Assembly (NCBI RefSeq): GCF_002093975.1
Contig: NZ_MSZZ01000055.1
Span: 1 to 64,000, forward strand
Source of the DNA: Thermoactinospora rubra
GTDB lineage: Bacteria > Actinomycetota > Actinomycetes > Streptosporangiales > Streptosporangiaceae
Reading direction: 5' to 3'
DNA: 64,000 nucleotides
A program made the translations under genes and the position numbers. The notes below the pieces were generated by a model. It was not told where the DNA came from and did no database searches. It saw only the letters and a program-made list of their open reading frames with translations. Of this stretch, positions 17,033-25,796 are shown piece by piece. Position 1 is the stretch's first letter. Every line of letters starts with the position of its first letter.

Positions 17033-18234
17033 GGCCGGCCGAGCAAGGCCAGAGCCGCACGGGCGAGCGCGTGCGTGGCGACAGGCAGGGCACGTTCGTC
17101 TATGTCGAAGCGCGGATGATGGTGCGGGTACGGCTCGCCCGCGGAGGGGTCGCTGATCCCGACGCGGAAGTAGCAGCCGGGAACCTCGCGCAGGAACCGC
17201 CCCATGTCATCGGAGGCCGTGCCGGGCTCGGCGGGCACGACCGTGCCGGCGGGGAGCGACGCCGCCAGCGCTTCGTGGACGGTTCCGGTGACATCCGGGT
17301 CGCACATGACGGCCGGGCAATGCGCGCCCATGGAGAAGTCCAGCTCGGTCCGCCCCGCGGACGCTATCACCCGTGCCGTGTGCTCCATCTCGGCCAGGAG
17401 CCAGCGCCGGTCGTCTTCGTCCATCGTCCGCACGGTCCCCGCGAGCTCCGCGACCTCGGGCACCACGTTGGGCGCGGTGCCGGCGTGGATCTGGCCGACG
17501 GTGGCGACCGCCCGTGCGCGCAACCGCGGGCTGCAGGGGATCGCCTGCAGTTCGAGCAGGATGCGGGCGGCGACGGCGATGGGATCGACGGTGTCGCGCG
17601 GATCGCCCGCGTGTCCTCCCTTCCCTCTCACGAGGATCCGGAGCTCGTCGCTGCTCGCCCACTGCACGCCGGGACCGATGCCGACGACTCCCGTCGGCAG
17701 CCCGGCCTGCAAATGCAGGCCCACCGCGTAATCGACGGACCGGAGCGCGCCCTCCTCGATCATCCGCTCGGCGCCCGCGTCGATCTCCTCGGCCGGCTGG
17801 AAGCACATCCGCACGCGGCCGGTCCAATGTGGACGCAACCTCGCCAGGACCTCGGCGACGCCCAGCGCCACCGCCACGTGTCCGTCATGACCGCACGCGT
17901 GCATGACCCCCGGCATCGTGGAGCGATGAGGGCGATCGTCTTCGCCCTCGTCGATGGGAAGCGCATCCATGTCCGCGCGTACCAGCACCGTGGGGCCCGG
18001 CCCGGTACCGGTCAGGTCGGCCAGGACACCCGTGCCGCCGATGCCGGTACGGACCCGGAGGCCGAGTTCCCTGCAGTGGCCGGCGACCAGCGCCGCGGTG
18101 CGGACCTCCTGGAAGGCCAGCTCGGGGTGGGCGTGGAGATGCCGCCGGATGCGCAGCACCTTGTCCCGCACGCGGGTGACCTCCGGGCGAAGAGCTTCCC
18201 CGAGCGGGCGCTCCCTGTGGTGTGTCTGGAACAT
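17029..18234 (-). CDS. M20-family amidohydrolase / N-acyl amino acid deacylase
   Basis: A 401-residue metallo-amidohydrolase of the M20D type (hippurate hydrolase, IAA-amino acid hydrolase). It has Arg-Arg-His-Leu-His-Ala-His-Pro-Glu-Leu, Arg-Ala-Asp-Met-Asp-Ala-Leu-Pro, and His-Ala-Cys-Gly-His-Asp-Gly-His (metal-binding Cys/His). Gln-Pro-Ala-Glu-Glu holds the catalytic Glu pair, and Gly-Gly-His-Ala-Gly lies in the lid domain. It would release an amino acid from an N-acyl or N-carbamoyl compound. The ATG at 18234 has a GGAGG site. It lies between the M24 gene (17-bp gap) and the asparaginase gene (ATGA overlap). In E. coli the M20 gene ygeY sits beside the diaminopropionate lyase gene ygeX, as here in the same operon. 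Confidence 0.85.
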   Translation of the reverse strand: MFQTHHRERPLGEALRPEVTRVRDKVLRIRRHLHAHPELAFQEVRTAALVAGHCRELGLRVRTGIGGTGVLADLTGTGPGPTVLVRADMDALPIDEGEDDRPHRSTMPGVMHACGHDGHVAVALGVAEVLARLRPHWTGRVRMCFQPAEEIDAGAERMIEEGALRSVDYAVGLHLQAGLPTGVVGIGPGVQWASSDELRILVRGKGGHAGDPRDTVDPIAVAARILLELQAIPCSPRLRARAVATVGQIHAGTAPNVVPEVAELAGTVRTMDEDDRRWLLAEMEHTARVIASAGRTELDFSMGAHCPAVMCDPDVTGTVHEALAASLPAGTVVPAEPGTASDDMGRFLREVPGCYFRVGISDPSAGEPYPHHHPRFDIDERALPVATHALARAALALLGRP

Positions 18235-18251
18235 GACCGCCTCCTGGCTGG

Positions 18252-19442
18252 TCAAAGAACGATGATTCCCTCCGGGGAGCGCGGCGACAGCCGCTCGAAC
18301 CCGGTGGCGGCGAGGAGGTGCTCCTCCTCGACGACGAAGTTGATCCCCCCGTGCACCACGGCGGGCTCGATGCAGATCGTGAAGCCCTCCTCGAGGGGGG
18401 TGGAGTCGGCGGGGTGGAGGGAGGGAGGTTCCGGCACGTGCAGGCCGATCCCGTGACCGAACCGGCCGAAGCCGACGGTGTGGGGCGCGATGTCCATGGC
18501 AGCCGCCATCACCGTGCCGAGCCGCCCCGCCGTGCACCCGGGTTTCCCCTCGGCCACGGCGGCGTCGAGCCCTGCTCGCGCCCGCGCGTACCCGTCGCGC
18601 TCGGCCGGCCGTACGGGCCGCGCCGCGTATGTCCGGCAGTAGTCCGACCAGTACCCGTCGACGATGGGGGCGCCGTCGACATAGAGCAGCTCGTCGGCGT
18701 CCCAGGTCCGGTCGGTGGGGCCGCCGAACAGCCCGCGGTCCGGTCCGGCCACGACGCCGAAGGGGCCCACCTCGTGCGCGCCGGCTTCGAGCTGGGCAAT
18801 GCTGAAGAGTTTGGCGATCTCCCGCTCGGTCATGCCCGGTCGTAGCTGTTCCCGGAGCAGGTCGTGAGCCCTGTCCAGGATCGCGCTCGCCTGCCGCATG
18901 CGGTCCAGTTCCCAGTCGCTCTTGCGCAGCCGCAGCCGCCAGATCAGCTCGGAGGCGTCCAGCACCCGATCGGCCAGACTCGGGATGAGGGCGGTCATCT
19001 GCCCGATGGGCGGCCAGGCCGCGCCGAGCCCGTCCACGGCGACGACGCCGGGACCGGCTTCCTCGATCATCTCGCTCAGCACCTTGGCGGCGTGCGGGGC
19101 GAACTGGATGCGCCCGTCGGGAAGCCCCGTCCCCGGGGCCACCGGCCACAGCTCCACATAGGACCAGACGTCCGCGCCGGGTATCCGCAGGCGTGCCGAG
19201 TCCACCTCGGTCTCGGCGGCCAGCACCATGAGGCGCCCGCCGGCGGTGAGCACGGCGACGACTGGACGGCTGTACATCTTCCACGTCAACGTCGTGTAGC
19301 CGGTCAGGTACGTCACGCTTTGGTCGCGGACGGCCACGAGGCACGAGGCCCCGATCTCGGCCAGTTCCGCGGTGATGAGCGCGTGCCGCCGCCGGAGCTC
19401 CCCATCGAGCCCGGCCGGAGCGAATGCCGCTGTGGTTCCCAT
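18252..19442 (-). CDS. M24-family (creatinase/Xaa-Pro aminopeptidase-like) hydrolase
   Basis: A 396-residue protein with the two-domain pita-bread layout. The N-terminal creatinase-like domain is about 15-150 and the catalytic domain about 165-396. Likely metal ligands are Asp in Tyr-Val-Asp-Gly-Ala, Asp in Ser-Asp-Tyr-Cys-Arg, His in Gly-His-Gly-Ile-Gly-Leu-His, Glu in Cys-Ile-Glu-Pro-Ala, and Glu in Val-Glu-Glu-Glu-His. Members cleave Xaa-Pro bonds, creatine, ectoine rings or dimethylsulfoniopropionate, so the fold alone does not give the substrate. It is 2 bp from the lyase gene in the same operon. Confidence 0.85.
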   Translation of the reverse strand: MGTTAAFAPAGLDGELRRRHALITAELAEIGASCLVAVRDQSVTYLTGYTTLTWKMYSRPVVAVLTAGGRLMVLAAETEVDSARLRIPGADVWSYVELWPVAPGTGLPDGRIQFAPHAAKVLSEMIEEAGPGVVAVDGLGAAWPPIGQMTALIPSLADRVLDASELIWRLRLRKSDWELDRMRQASAILDRAHDLLREQLRPGMTEREIAKLFSIAQLEAGAHEVGPFGVVAGPDRGLFGGPTDRTWDADELLYVDGAPIVDGYWSDYCRTYAARPVRPAERDGYARARAGLDAAVAEGKPGCTAGRLGTVMAAAMDIAPHTVGFGRFGHGIGLHVPEPPSLHPADSTPLEEGFTICIEPAVVHGGINFVVEEEHLLAATGFERLSPRSPEGIIVL

Positions 19443-19444
19443 GA

Positions 19445-20581
19445 TCAGTTGCTCCTTGCTGCGCTGGCTGGAACGGGATCGTGCGCACCCTCCGTGGCGA
19501 ACAGAAGGACCGTGGAGTCCGGGCCGATGCCCAGCAGCCGCCTGTGCACGCCGGCGTGCTCACCGGCGAGAAGCTCGCCCGCGGCTCCGACCCCGGCCCC
19601 CGAGCAGGGCCCGACCGCGACGCCCTGGTCCGCCATCGTCCGTGTGCCCGTCATGGCCAGGTCGTCCTCGATGGCGACGGCGGCGTCCAGGCCACGGCTC
19701 AGGGTCGGCCAGGCGACGTAGGACGGCGATCCGCAGTTCAGGCCGGTCATCATGGATTTATGCGGCCCGGGGATCGTCACGAGTCTGTCCGCGGCCAGCG
19801 AGGCCATCACGCATGCCGCCTGAGCCGGTTCGACCCCGACGATGCGAGGACCGCCCGTTGCGGCGCGGAAGTGCCGGATCACCGCCGCGGCGAACGACCC
19901 GACGCCGACCTGGACGAGAACCAGGTCGGGTGCGCCACAGCCGGCCTCGGCGAGCTGCTCATCGATCTCCCACAGGATGGTGGAGTAGCCGTCGATCACC
20001 GCCGCGGGGACGCGTTCGTAGCCCGGCCAGGACGTGTCGGACACCAGCACGTGATCCTTCCGCGCGGCCTCAACAGCCGACTGCGAAACCGCGTCGTCAT
20101 AGGTTCCCGGCACGCAGACGACCTCCGCCCCTTCGGCGAGGATGGCGTCCACCCGGTGCTCTGCCGCGCTCTCCGGGATGAGCACCCGTGCTCGCAGGCC
20201 GATGAGCCGGGCGATTCTGGCCAGCGCGTGCCCGTGGTTGCCCTCGGTGGCGGTGAGCAGTGTGACCTCCGGCAGCGCCCCGGCCAGGGGGGCCAGGCCG
20301 TACTCCGGTCGCCACCACGAGGGAAGCACCGGGCGCAACGCTTCGATGACGGCCCACGAGGCGCCCATGATCTTGAAGGAGGGCAGGCCCAGGCGGGAGG
20401 TCTCCACCTTGACATGCACCTGTCCCACGCCCCAGCGTGCCGCCAGTTCGGGCTGCGCGAGCAGAGGGGTTCTGGCGTCGCCGCCAAGCGCCCGGTGGAA
20501 CCTGCGGGGCGCCCGGGGCCGGCTCGCGGTGTGGAGCTGCCGGGGGCCGGAGGGGTACAGAACTCTCATCGCTCTCATCAC
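19445..20581 (-). CDS. Diaminopropionate ammonia-lyase-like PLP enzyme
   Basis: A 378-residue fold-type II PLP enzyme. The Lys that binds PLP is in Leu-Pro-Ser-Phe-Lys-Ile-Met-Gly-Ala-Ser. Thr-Glu-Gly-Asn-His-Gly-His binds the PLP phosphate or substrate carboxylate. Further parts follow the E. coli YgeX pattern: Tyr-Asp-Asp-Ala-Val, Asp-Thr-Ser-Trp-Pro-Gly-Tyr, Gly-Val-Glu-Pro, Met-Thr-Gly-Leu-Asn-Cys-Gly and Ser-Gly-Ala-Gly-Val-Gly. That enzyme converts 2,3-diaminopropionate to pyruvate and two ammonia. The GTG start overlaps the ABC ATPase stop by 4 bp. This is the strongest clue to the substrate of the operon. Confidence 0.8.
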   Translation of the reverse strand: MMRAMRVLYPSGPRQLHTASRPRAPRRFHRALGGDARTPLLAQPELAARWGVGQVHVKVETSRLGLPSFKIMGASWAVIEALRPVLPSWWRPEYGLAPLAGALPEVTLLTATEGNHGHALARIARLIGLRARVLIPESAAEHRVDAILAEGAEVVCVPGTYDDAVSQSAVEAARKDHVLVSDTSWPGYERVPAAVIDGYSTILWEIDEQLAEAGCGAPDLVLVQVGVGSFAAAVIRHFRAATGGPRIVGVEPAQAACVMASLAADRLVTIPGPHKSMMTGLNCGSPSYVAWPTLSRGLDAAVAIEDDLAMTGTRTMADQGVAVGPCSGAGVGAAGELLAGEHAGVHRRLLGIGPDSTVLLFATEGAHDPVPASAARSN

Positions 20582-21702
20582 GTCGCGCTCACCGGCCGGC
20601 GGGTCGCGGGCTCCCGGTGGGTGCCGTGTCCTTCGTCGGACAGGATCACCGCGCAGTCCTCGGCCTGCCAGCAGACGTCCACCGGGTCTCCGGGGTGCAC
20701 GCCGGAGGGCCGGTCGGCAGGCTCCTTGACGAGCATCCGCCGCCGCGGGTCGATCTCCACTTCGATCCGCCGTGCGGAGCCCATGTAATGCACGCTGGCG
20801 ACGACGCCGCTCAGCCTCTGGCAGGACGGCTGCGCCGCCTCGCCGTAGACGAGCACCCGGGCGCGCTCGGGCCGCAGGACGACAGCGGCCCCACGACCGG
20901 CGCTGGACGCGCCGCAGCCCGGAACGCGCAGCTCTCGCCCGTCGTCCAGGCGCACCGATGTGCCTGACGCCGCGAGCGTCCCGTGGAAGACGTTGGAGTC
21001 GCCGACGAACTCGGCGACGAACGTCGTGGCGGGCCGCTCGTACAGGTCCTCCGCCGTCCCCACCTGCTCGATGCGCCCATCCTTGAAGACCGCGATGCGG
21101 TCGGAGAGCAGCAACGCCTCGTCCTGGTCGTGGGTGACGTAGACGAAGGTGATGCCGAGCTCGTCGTGGATGCGCTTGATCTCGAACTGGAGGGTTTCCC
21201 GCAGGCGCTTGTCCAGGGCGCCGAGCGGCTCGTCCATGAGCAGCACGGGCGGGCGATACACCAGGGCCCGGGCGAGTGCCACCCGTTGCTGCTGCCCGCC
21301 CGACAGCTGGGCAGGGCGCCGGCGCTCCATCCCCTGCAACTGGACCAGCCCGAGCGCCGCGCTCACCCGCTCACGTCGGACATTCGCCGGGACCTTGCGC
21401 TGCTTGAGCGGGTAGGCCACGTTCTGCTCCACCGTCATGTGCGGGAAGAGCGCGTAGTTCTGGAACACCATGCCGATCCCCCTCTTGTGGCAGGGGACGC
21501 GTGAGATCTCCCGGCCGCCCATGAAGATCTCGCCGGCGGACGGCTGGACGAAGCCCGCGATCATGTTGAGCGTCGTGGTCTTCCCCGAGCCCGACGGCCC
21601 CAGGAAGGTCATGAACTCGCCCGGGGCGATGTCGAGCGTGATCATGTCGACGGCCACCTGCCCGCCGTACTCCTTGCGGACCGATCGGAGCGACAAGGCC
21701 AT
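20578..21702 (-). CDS. ABC transporter ATP-binding protein, PotA type
   Basis: A 374-residue ATPase with Walker A (Gly-Pro-Ser-Gly-Ser-Gly-Lys-Thr), signature Leu-Ser-Gly-Gly-Gln-Gln-Gln-Arg, Walker B (Leu-Leu-Met-Asp-Glu-Pro) and the switch His in Tyr-Val-Thr-His-Asp-Gln-Asp. A C-terminal TOBE/OB regulatory domain (about 270-360) marks it as a polyamine/iron/mineral-type importer. I prefer the ATG at 21702, which has GCAGGAG six bases upstream. A GTG at 21735 would overlap the permease gene by 11 bp. It drives the two permeases encoded just upstream. Confidence 0.9.
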   Translation of the reverse strand: MALSLRSVRKEYGGQVAVDMITLDIAPGEFMTFLGPSGSGKTTTLNMIAGFVQPSAGEIFMGGREISRVPCHKRGIGMVFQNYALFPHMTVEQNVAYPLKQRKVPANVRRERVSAALGLVQLQGMERRRPAQLSGGQQQRVALARALVYRPPVLLMDEPLGALDKRLRETLQFEIKRIHDELGITFVYVTHDQDEALLLSDRIAVFKDGRIEQVGTAEDLYERPATTFVAEFVGDSNVFHGTLAASGTSVRLDDGRELRVPGCGASSAGRGAAVVLRPERARVLVYGEAAQPSCQRLSGVVASVHYMGSARRIEVEIDPRRRMLVKEPADRPSGVHPGDPVDVCWQAEDCAVILSDEGHGTHREPATRRPVSAT

Positions 21703-21724
21703 CCCGGGCTCCTGCGCGGCTCTG

Positions 21725-22525
21725 TCAAGCGCCACGTGTCGTCATCTCCTTCGCCCCCATCCTGAAGCCGACCAGGATGAGCGTCGTCGTGAGGAAAAGG
21801 ATCATGGTGGACGCCGCGGCGATCGTCGGGTCGAGCACCTGGGTCACGGCGTTGAACATCAGCACGGGCAGCGTCTGCAGGTCCGGCGAGGTGAGGAAGA
21901 TCGACAGGACCACCTCGTCGAACGACCAGATGAAGGCGAACACCGCGCCGGAGAGCACGCCGGGGGCGATGAGTGGCAGCGTCACCTGCCGCAGCACCGT
22001 GACGGGTGGCGCGCCCAAGCTCGCCGCCGCCTGCTCCAGACCGCGGTCGTGCCGGGCCAGACTGGCCGACACGGGCTGGACGACGAGCGGGATCGCCGTC
22101 ACCGAGTGCGCCAGGATGAGGCCGGTGAACGTCCCGACCAGGTCCCACCGGAGGAACACGTAATAGACGCCGAGCCCCAGCAGGATGATCGGCACGATGG
22201 ACGGCGTGAGGAGAAGCGCGGCGGCGAGCCCCTTCCCCCGGACGCGGGCGCGGTCCAGGGCGAGGGCCGCGACGGTGCCGACCGCGGTGGCGATCACCGA
22301 GGTGCTCGCCGCTATCACCAGGGAGTTGCGCAGCGCGTCCAGCCATCGCTGATCGGTGAAGAAGTTCACGTACCACCTGAGGGACGGCGACTCGGTGGGA
22401 ACGGCGAAGGACCGGACCGGCGTGAAGCTCACCGGCACCGCCACCAGGGTGGGGAGGACCAGCCACACCCCGATCAGAAAGCAGACGGCGGCCAGCAGGA
22501 CCCTGCCCGGCCGGGCTCTCCTCAT
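21725..22525 (-). CDS. ABC transporter permease, PotC type
   Basis: A 266-residue inner-membrane protein with about six transmembrane helices. Its EAA loop reads Leu-Glu-Gln-Ala-Ala-Ala-Ser-Leu-Gly-Ala-Pro-Pro (about 155-175), the contact site for the ATPase. The ATG at 22525 overlaps the stop of the preceding permease by 4 bp, so the two are made together as a heterodimeric channel. Confidence 0.9.
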   Translation of the reverse strand: MRRARPGRVLLAAVCFLIGVWLVLPTLVAVPVSFTPVRSFAVPTESPSLRWYVNFFTDQRWLDALRNSLVIAASTSVIATAVGTVAALALDRARVRGKGLAAALLLTPSIVPIILLGLGVYYVFLRWDLVGTFTGLILAHSVTAIPLVVQPVSASLARHDRGLEQAAASLGAPPVTVLRQVTLPLIAPGVLSGAVFAFIWSFDEVVLSIFLTSPDLQTLPVLMFNAVTQVLDPTIAAASTMILFLTTTLILVGFRMGAKEMTTRGA

Positions 22526-23409
22526 TTGGCACCTCCCGCGAGGGCGGGCCGGGCCCGCGACGCGACGCGCACCAGCCCGAGAATGATCAGGGCGGTGGCC
22601 AGGAGGATGAACCCCATGGCCGCGCCGTACCCCCACTTGCCGAGCTGCGTGATCTCGGTGTACATGAGCTGCGACAGCATGGCGTTGGACGGCGAGCCCA
22701 GCAGCTGCGGGGTGATGAAGAAGCCGAGAGAGACGACGAAGGTGATGGACATGCCCGCCGCCACACCGGGCAGCGACAGGGGGAAGTAGATCCGGGCGAA
22801 TGCGCTGACCGGTTTCGCTCCGCAGCTTTCCGCCGCCCGCAGCAGGCGGCGGTCGATCTTCTGCATCACCGCGTACATCGGCAGGACCGCGAAGGGCAGC
22901 ATCACCTGCGCCATCCCGATCGTGACCCCCGTCGTGTTGCGGACCAGCTCGAGCCGCCCGACGCCGAGCGCCGCCAGCGTGTCGTTGATGACGCCGTTGT
23001 CCTGGAGCAGCACGAGCCAGGAGAAGGTCCGCACCATCAGGCTCGTCCAGAAGGGGATCAGGACCACCGCGAGCAGGAGGCTGCGGGTGCGGCGCGACAC
23101 CACCGTCATCAGGTACGCGTACGGATATCCCAGAACGAAGCAGGTCAGGCAGACGATCGCGGAGGTGAGGAACGTACGTCCGAGCACATTGCGGAAGACC
23201 TGCGACCGTAGGAGATCCGTGTAATTGCCCACTCCCGGGACCGGGTCCTGCAAGCTGGCGACCAGCAGCCTGGCGAGCGGGTACACGAAGCACAGCGCGA
23301 GAAGGACCAGAGCGGGCAGCAGCAGGAGCAGCCACGGGGCGGAGCTGTCACCTCGCACGCGCGGAGCGGGCGAGCCGGGCCGGCGCTCGGCCTGGAGCGT
23401 AGCCGTCAT
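22522..23409 (-). CDS. ABC transporter permease, PotB type
   Basis: A 295-residue permease with an N-terminal cytoplasmic stretch of about 25 residues and six transmembrane helices. The EAA loop reads Leu-Leu-Arg-Ala-Ala-Glu-Ser-Cys-Gly-Ala-Lys-Pro (about 192-203). It pairs with the PotC-type permease downstream. The gap to the binding-protein gene is 7 bp. Confidence 0.9.
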   Translation of the reverse strand: MTATLQAERRPGSPAPRVRGDSSAPWLLLLLPALVLLALCFVYPLARLLVASLQDPVPGVGNYTDLLRSQVFRNVLGRTFLTSAIVCLTCFVLGYPYAYLMTVVSRRTRSLLLAVVLIPFWTSLMVRTFSWLVLLQDNGVINDTLAALGVGRLELVRNTTGVTIGMAQVMLPFAVLPMYAVMQKIDRRLLRAAESCGAKPVSAFARIYFPLSLPGVAAGMSITFVVSLGFFITPQLLGSPSNAMLSQLMYTEITQLGKWGYGAAMGFILLATALIILGLVRVASRARPALAGGAK

Positions 23410-23416
23410 GGGTGCG

Positions 23417-24490
23417 TCATCCCTGGAACATCGCTTGCCAACGCCGGGTCACCTCGTCGGCGTTCTGCGCCCACCATCGCTGATCCTGCACATGGACTCC
23501 CTCGGCCACCTTGGGGTTGGTCTCGGGCAGGAACTCCTGCAAGGGCGCGGGGAGGCCGGTCAGGACGGCCTTCTTGTTGGACGGCGAGTAGGGGATGAGG
23601 CTCGTCAGCTTCGCCTGGCGTGCCGGGTCGAGCATGTAGTCGACCAGCTTCATGGCCGCCTTCGGATCGCGAACCCCCTTGGGCACGACGAGCGTGTCGT
23701 AGATCAGGAAGGCCTCGCCGTACGCGGGGGCGAAACCGGCGCCCTGCTCGGCGATGGCGGCATAGGCCCGCCCGTTCCACGCGTGGATCATCGCGACCTC
23801 GCCTGCCGTCATGAGCTGCGTCGACTCGGCGCCGCTCGCCCAGAAGACGAGGTCCTTCCTGATGGTCGCGATCTTCTTGAACGCGCGATCCAGATCCAGC
23901 GGGTACAGGGCGTCGGGCGACACCCCGTCCGCCACCAGGGCGCATTCGATGAGCGGGTTCGGCACGGCGCTGTCTCTGACGGCTCGCTTACCGGGGAACT
24001 TCGCGGTGTCGAAGAAGTCGCGGCACCCGACGGGCTTGTCGGGGCCGGGGTAGGCCTCCTTGTTGTAGTAGATCGCCGTGGAGTAGGTGAGCAACGGCGC
24101 ACCGCATTCACCCTGGATGAGCGCCGGATCGATGTCGGACAGGTCGACCAGGGTGCGGTCCAGCGGCAGGAGGGTCTTGCCGCACTCCTGGATCTCCCAG
24201 TACCCCTCCGCGGGAGTGACGTCGATGGTGACCTTGCCCGCGCCGACCATCGTCTTGATCTTCGCGTAGCTCAGGGTCGGGTCGTTGTGTACGGCGATGC
24301 CGGTGTCCTTCGCGAACGGCTTGAGGAACGCCTCATCGAGAGCGTCCAGGTACGCGCCGCCCCCGGACATGAACGTGAGGCTCCCGGCGGACTGCCGTGG
24401 CTGGTCGGCGGTGCCGCAGCCGCCGAGGACGACTGCGGACGCCAGTGTCCCCGCCAGGGCGAGACGAAGTGCGTTTCCGGTGGTTTTCAT
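23417..24490 (-). CDS. Extracellular solute-binding lipoprotein, PotD type
   Basis: A 357-residue lipoprotein. The signal peptide ends in the lipobox Val-Val-Leu-Gly-Gly-Cys (Cys about residue 25). The mature part is a PotD/spermidine-putrescine-type periplasmic-binding-protein fold, with Phe-Met-Ser-Gly-Gly-Gly-Ala-Tyr near the start and Tyr-Tyr-Asn-Lys-Glu-Ala-Tyr in the middle. Such proteins bind polyamines or other cationic or amino-acid-like small molecules. It is the first gene of the transporter part, with a GGGAGG site before the ATG. Confidence 0.9.
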   Translation of the reverse strand: MKTTGNALRLALAGTLASAVVLGGCGTADQPRQSAGSLTFMSGGGAYLDALDEAFLKPFAKDTGIAVHNDPTLSYAKIKTMVGAGKVTIDVTPAEGYWEIQECGKTLLPLDRTLVDLSDIDPALIQGECGAPLLTYSTAIYYNKEAYPGPDKPVGCRDFFDTAKFPGKRAVRDSAVPNPLIECALVADGVSPDALYPLDLDRAFKKIATIRKDLVFWASGAESTQLMTAGEVAMIHAWNGRAYAAIAEQGAGFAPAYGEAFLIYDTLVVPKGVRDPKAAMKLVDYMLDPARQAKLTSLIPYSPSNKKAVLTGLPAPLQEFLPETNPKVAEGVHVQDQRWWAQNADEVTRRWQAMFQG

Positions 24491-24502
24491 CGTGGCCTCC
24501 CC

Positions 24503-24934
24503 TCAGGGCCTGCCGGTCGTGCTCGGGGGGCCCAGCTGTGCCGGGTCGCCCCATGCGTGCCATCGCTCGACCTGGACGATCGCGGTCACGCATTCGAGCT
24601 CGCGCTTGGGATAGGGCTTGGCCCAGTAGCGCATGGACAGTCGGTCGAGATCGGCCAGGTCGCGGTCTTCGCGAAGCCGGATGACCTTGCCGAGCAGTGA
24701 GACGTGGTCGTACCAGGAGTCGCCGAGGATCGTCAGCGAGATTCGCGGGTCGTTCCTGACGTTTCTGGCGCGCGGGCCGGTGGCGACCATGCTGAGCATG
24801 AGGCAACTGCCGTCCCAGTCGTACCAGGTCGCCGTGGTGGAGGGGGCACCGTCCGGCCGGACCGTGCCGACGATCGCAGGTCGCGGCGCGCTGATGAAGG
24901 CCGCTATTTCGGAGGGAACCGGTGCTTTGGGCAT
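24503..24934 (-). CDS. Pyridoxamine 5'-phosphate oxidase-family (F420/FMN split-barrel) protein
   Basis: A 143-residue split-barrel protein: Pro-Ala-Ile-Val-Gly-Thr-Val-Arg-Pro-Asp-Gly-Ala-Pro, Thr-Ala-Thr-Trp-Tyr-Asp-Trp-Asp-Gly, then Ala-Arg-Asn-Val-Arg-Asn-Asp-Pro-Arg. These are the usual marks of FMN- or F420-binding reductases of this fold. It starts at 24934 behind GGAGG and is 12 bp from the binding-protein gene, so it opens the whole leftward operon. Its role there is unknown. Confidence 0.8.
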   Translation of the reverse strand: MPKAPVPSEIAAFISAPRPAIVGTVRPDGAPSTTATWYDWDGSCLMLSMVATGPRARNVRNDPRISLTILGDSWYDHVSLLGKVIRLREDRDLADLDRLSMRYWAKPYPKRELECVTAIVQVERWHAWGDPAQLGPPSTTGRP

Positions 24935-25035
24935 GTGGAGACCTCCCTGGGAGGCAGCCGCCGAGCGCCTACTTCCTGGACAGGCACGGGAAGAAAGGGT
25001 AGGCCGCCCGGTATCTGATGTACTAATATATCGGT
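24935..25035. promoter_or_regulatory. Divergent promoter of the catabolic operon and the GntR gene
   Basis: The right half (25011-25036) is a sharp AT-rich island reading GTATCTGATGTACTAATATA then TCGGTATG. TAATAT (25024-25029) is a likely -10 box for the GntR gene, placing the start of transcription at or next to the ATG at 25036 (leaderless). The GntR protein probably binds here to repress both sides. No perfect palindrome is visible. Confidence 0.45.
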
Positions 25036-25794
25036 ATGCCGGAAAGCTACCTCGAGGACCGCACACCGTCAAGAAACTCCCCCGACCTCAGCGCCGATCT
25101 CCTCACCAGAGCCGCCCAGCTGGAGCCGCTTCCGCCCAGCTCCAACCGCCTGCTCCTCAGGGAGGAGATCTACGACCGCATTCGCGTGTGGATCGTGGAA
25201 GGCCATCTCCCGCCCGGAACGCGGGTTCGTGACAAGGACATCGCCGAAACGCTGAACGTCAGCCGTACGCCGGTGCGTGAGGCCATGCGCAGGCTCGAGG
25301 ACGAAGGCTTGATCGTCGCGGAGGCGAGCCGCTGGACCAAGGTCGCGCCTGTCGACATCGGCGAGGCCGAGCGCATCTACCCGATCGTCTGGACACTCGA
25401 ACGGCTCGCGGTGAGCATGACGGGTCACTGGAGCGGGGAACGTCTGCGCGGGCTGCGGGAGGCCAACGGCAGACTGGCAGCTGCCCTGGCGGTGAAGGAC
25501 GCGCCGGCGGCGTCGAGGGCCGACACCGACTTCCACAGCCGCATCCTGGAGGCGACGGCGAATCCCGAGCTGATCGCGATCATCCGCGACTTGAAGACCC
25601 GGCTGCGCCGAATCGAGATCACCTATTTCCACGGGAGCACCACGATGGAGCCTTCGGTGGCCGAACACGAGCGGATCATCGCGGCGCTCGAGGCCGGCGA
25701 CCTCGAAGCCGCCGGAGAAGAGATCGAGCACAACTGGCGGGCCAGCTTCGCGCGGCTGCGCGAGCGCAGGGCCGAGGGCACGGGGAGTCTTTGA
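25036..25794 (+). CDS. GntR-family (FadR/FCD subfamily) regulator
   Basis: A 252-residue regulator. The winged helix is at about 45-110 (Val-Ser-Arg-Thr-Pro-Val-Arg-Glu-Ala-Met-Arg-Arg-Leu, the family hallmark). The FCD ligand-binding domain is about 120-245 (Asp-Thr-Asp-Phe-His-Ser-Arg-Ile and His-Glu-Arg-Ile metal-ligand positions). It is divergent from the leftward catabolic/transport operon, whose substrate is its likely ligand. The next gene follows without a gap. Confidence 0.9.
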   Translation: MPESYLEDRTPSRNSPDLSADLLTRAAQLEPLPPSSNRLLLREEIYDRIRVWIVEGHLPPGTRVRDKDIAETLNVSRTPVREAMRRLEDEGLIVAEASRWTKVAPVDIGEAERIYPIVWTLERLAVSMTGHWSGERLRGLREANGRLAAALAVKDAPAASRADTDFHSRILEATANPELIAIIRDLKTRLRRIEITYFHGSTTMEPSVAEHERIIAALEAGDLEAAGEEIEHNWRASFARLRERRAEGTGSL

Positions 25795-25796
25795 TC

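Noticed and set aside
18252-20581. Ectoine degradation operon (M24 hydrolase plus PLP lyase)
   Set aside because: The usual partners (AstE/AspA-type deacetylase, ornithine-cyclodeaminase-like EutC, ectoine-type binding protein) are absent, and the lyase follows the diaminopropionate ammonia-lyase pattern.
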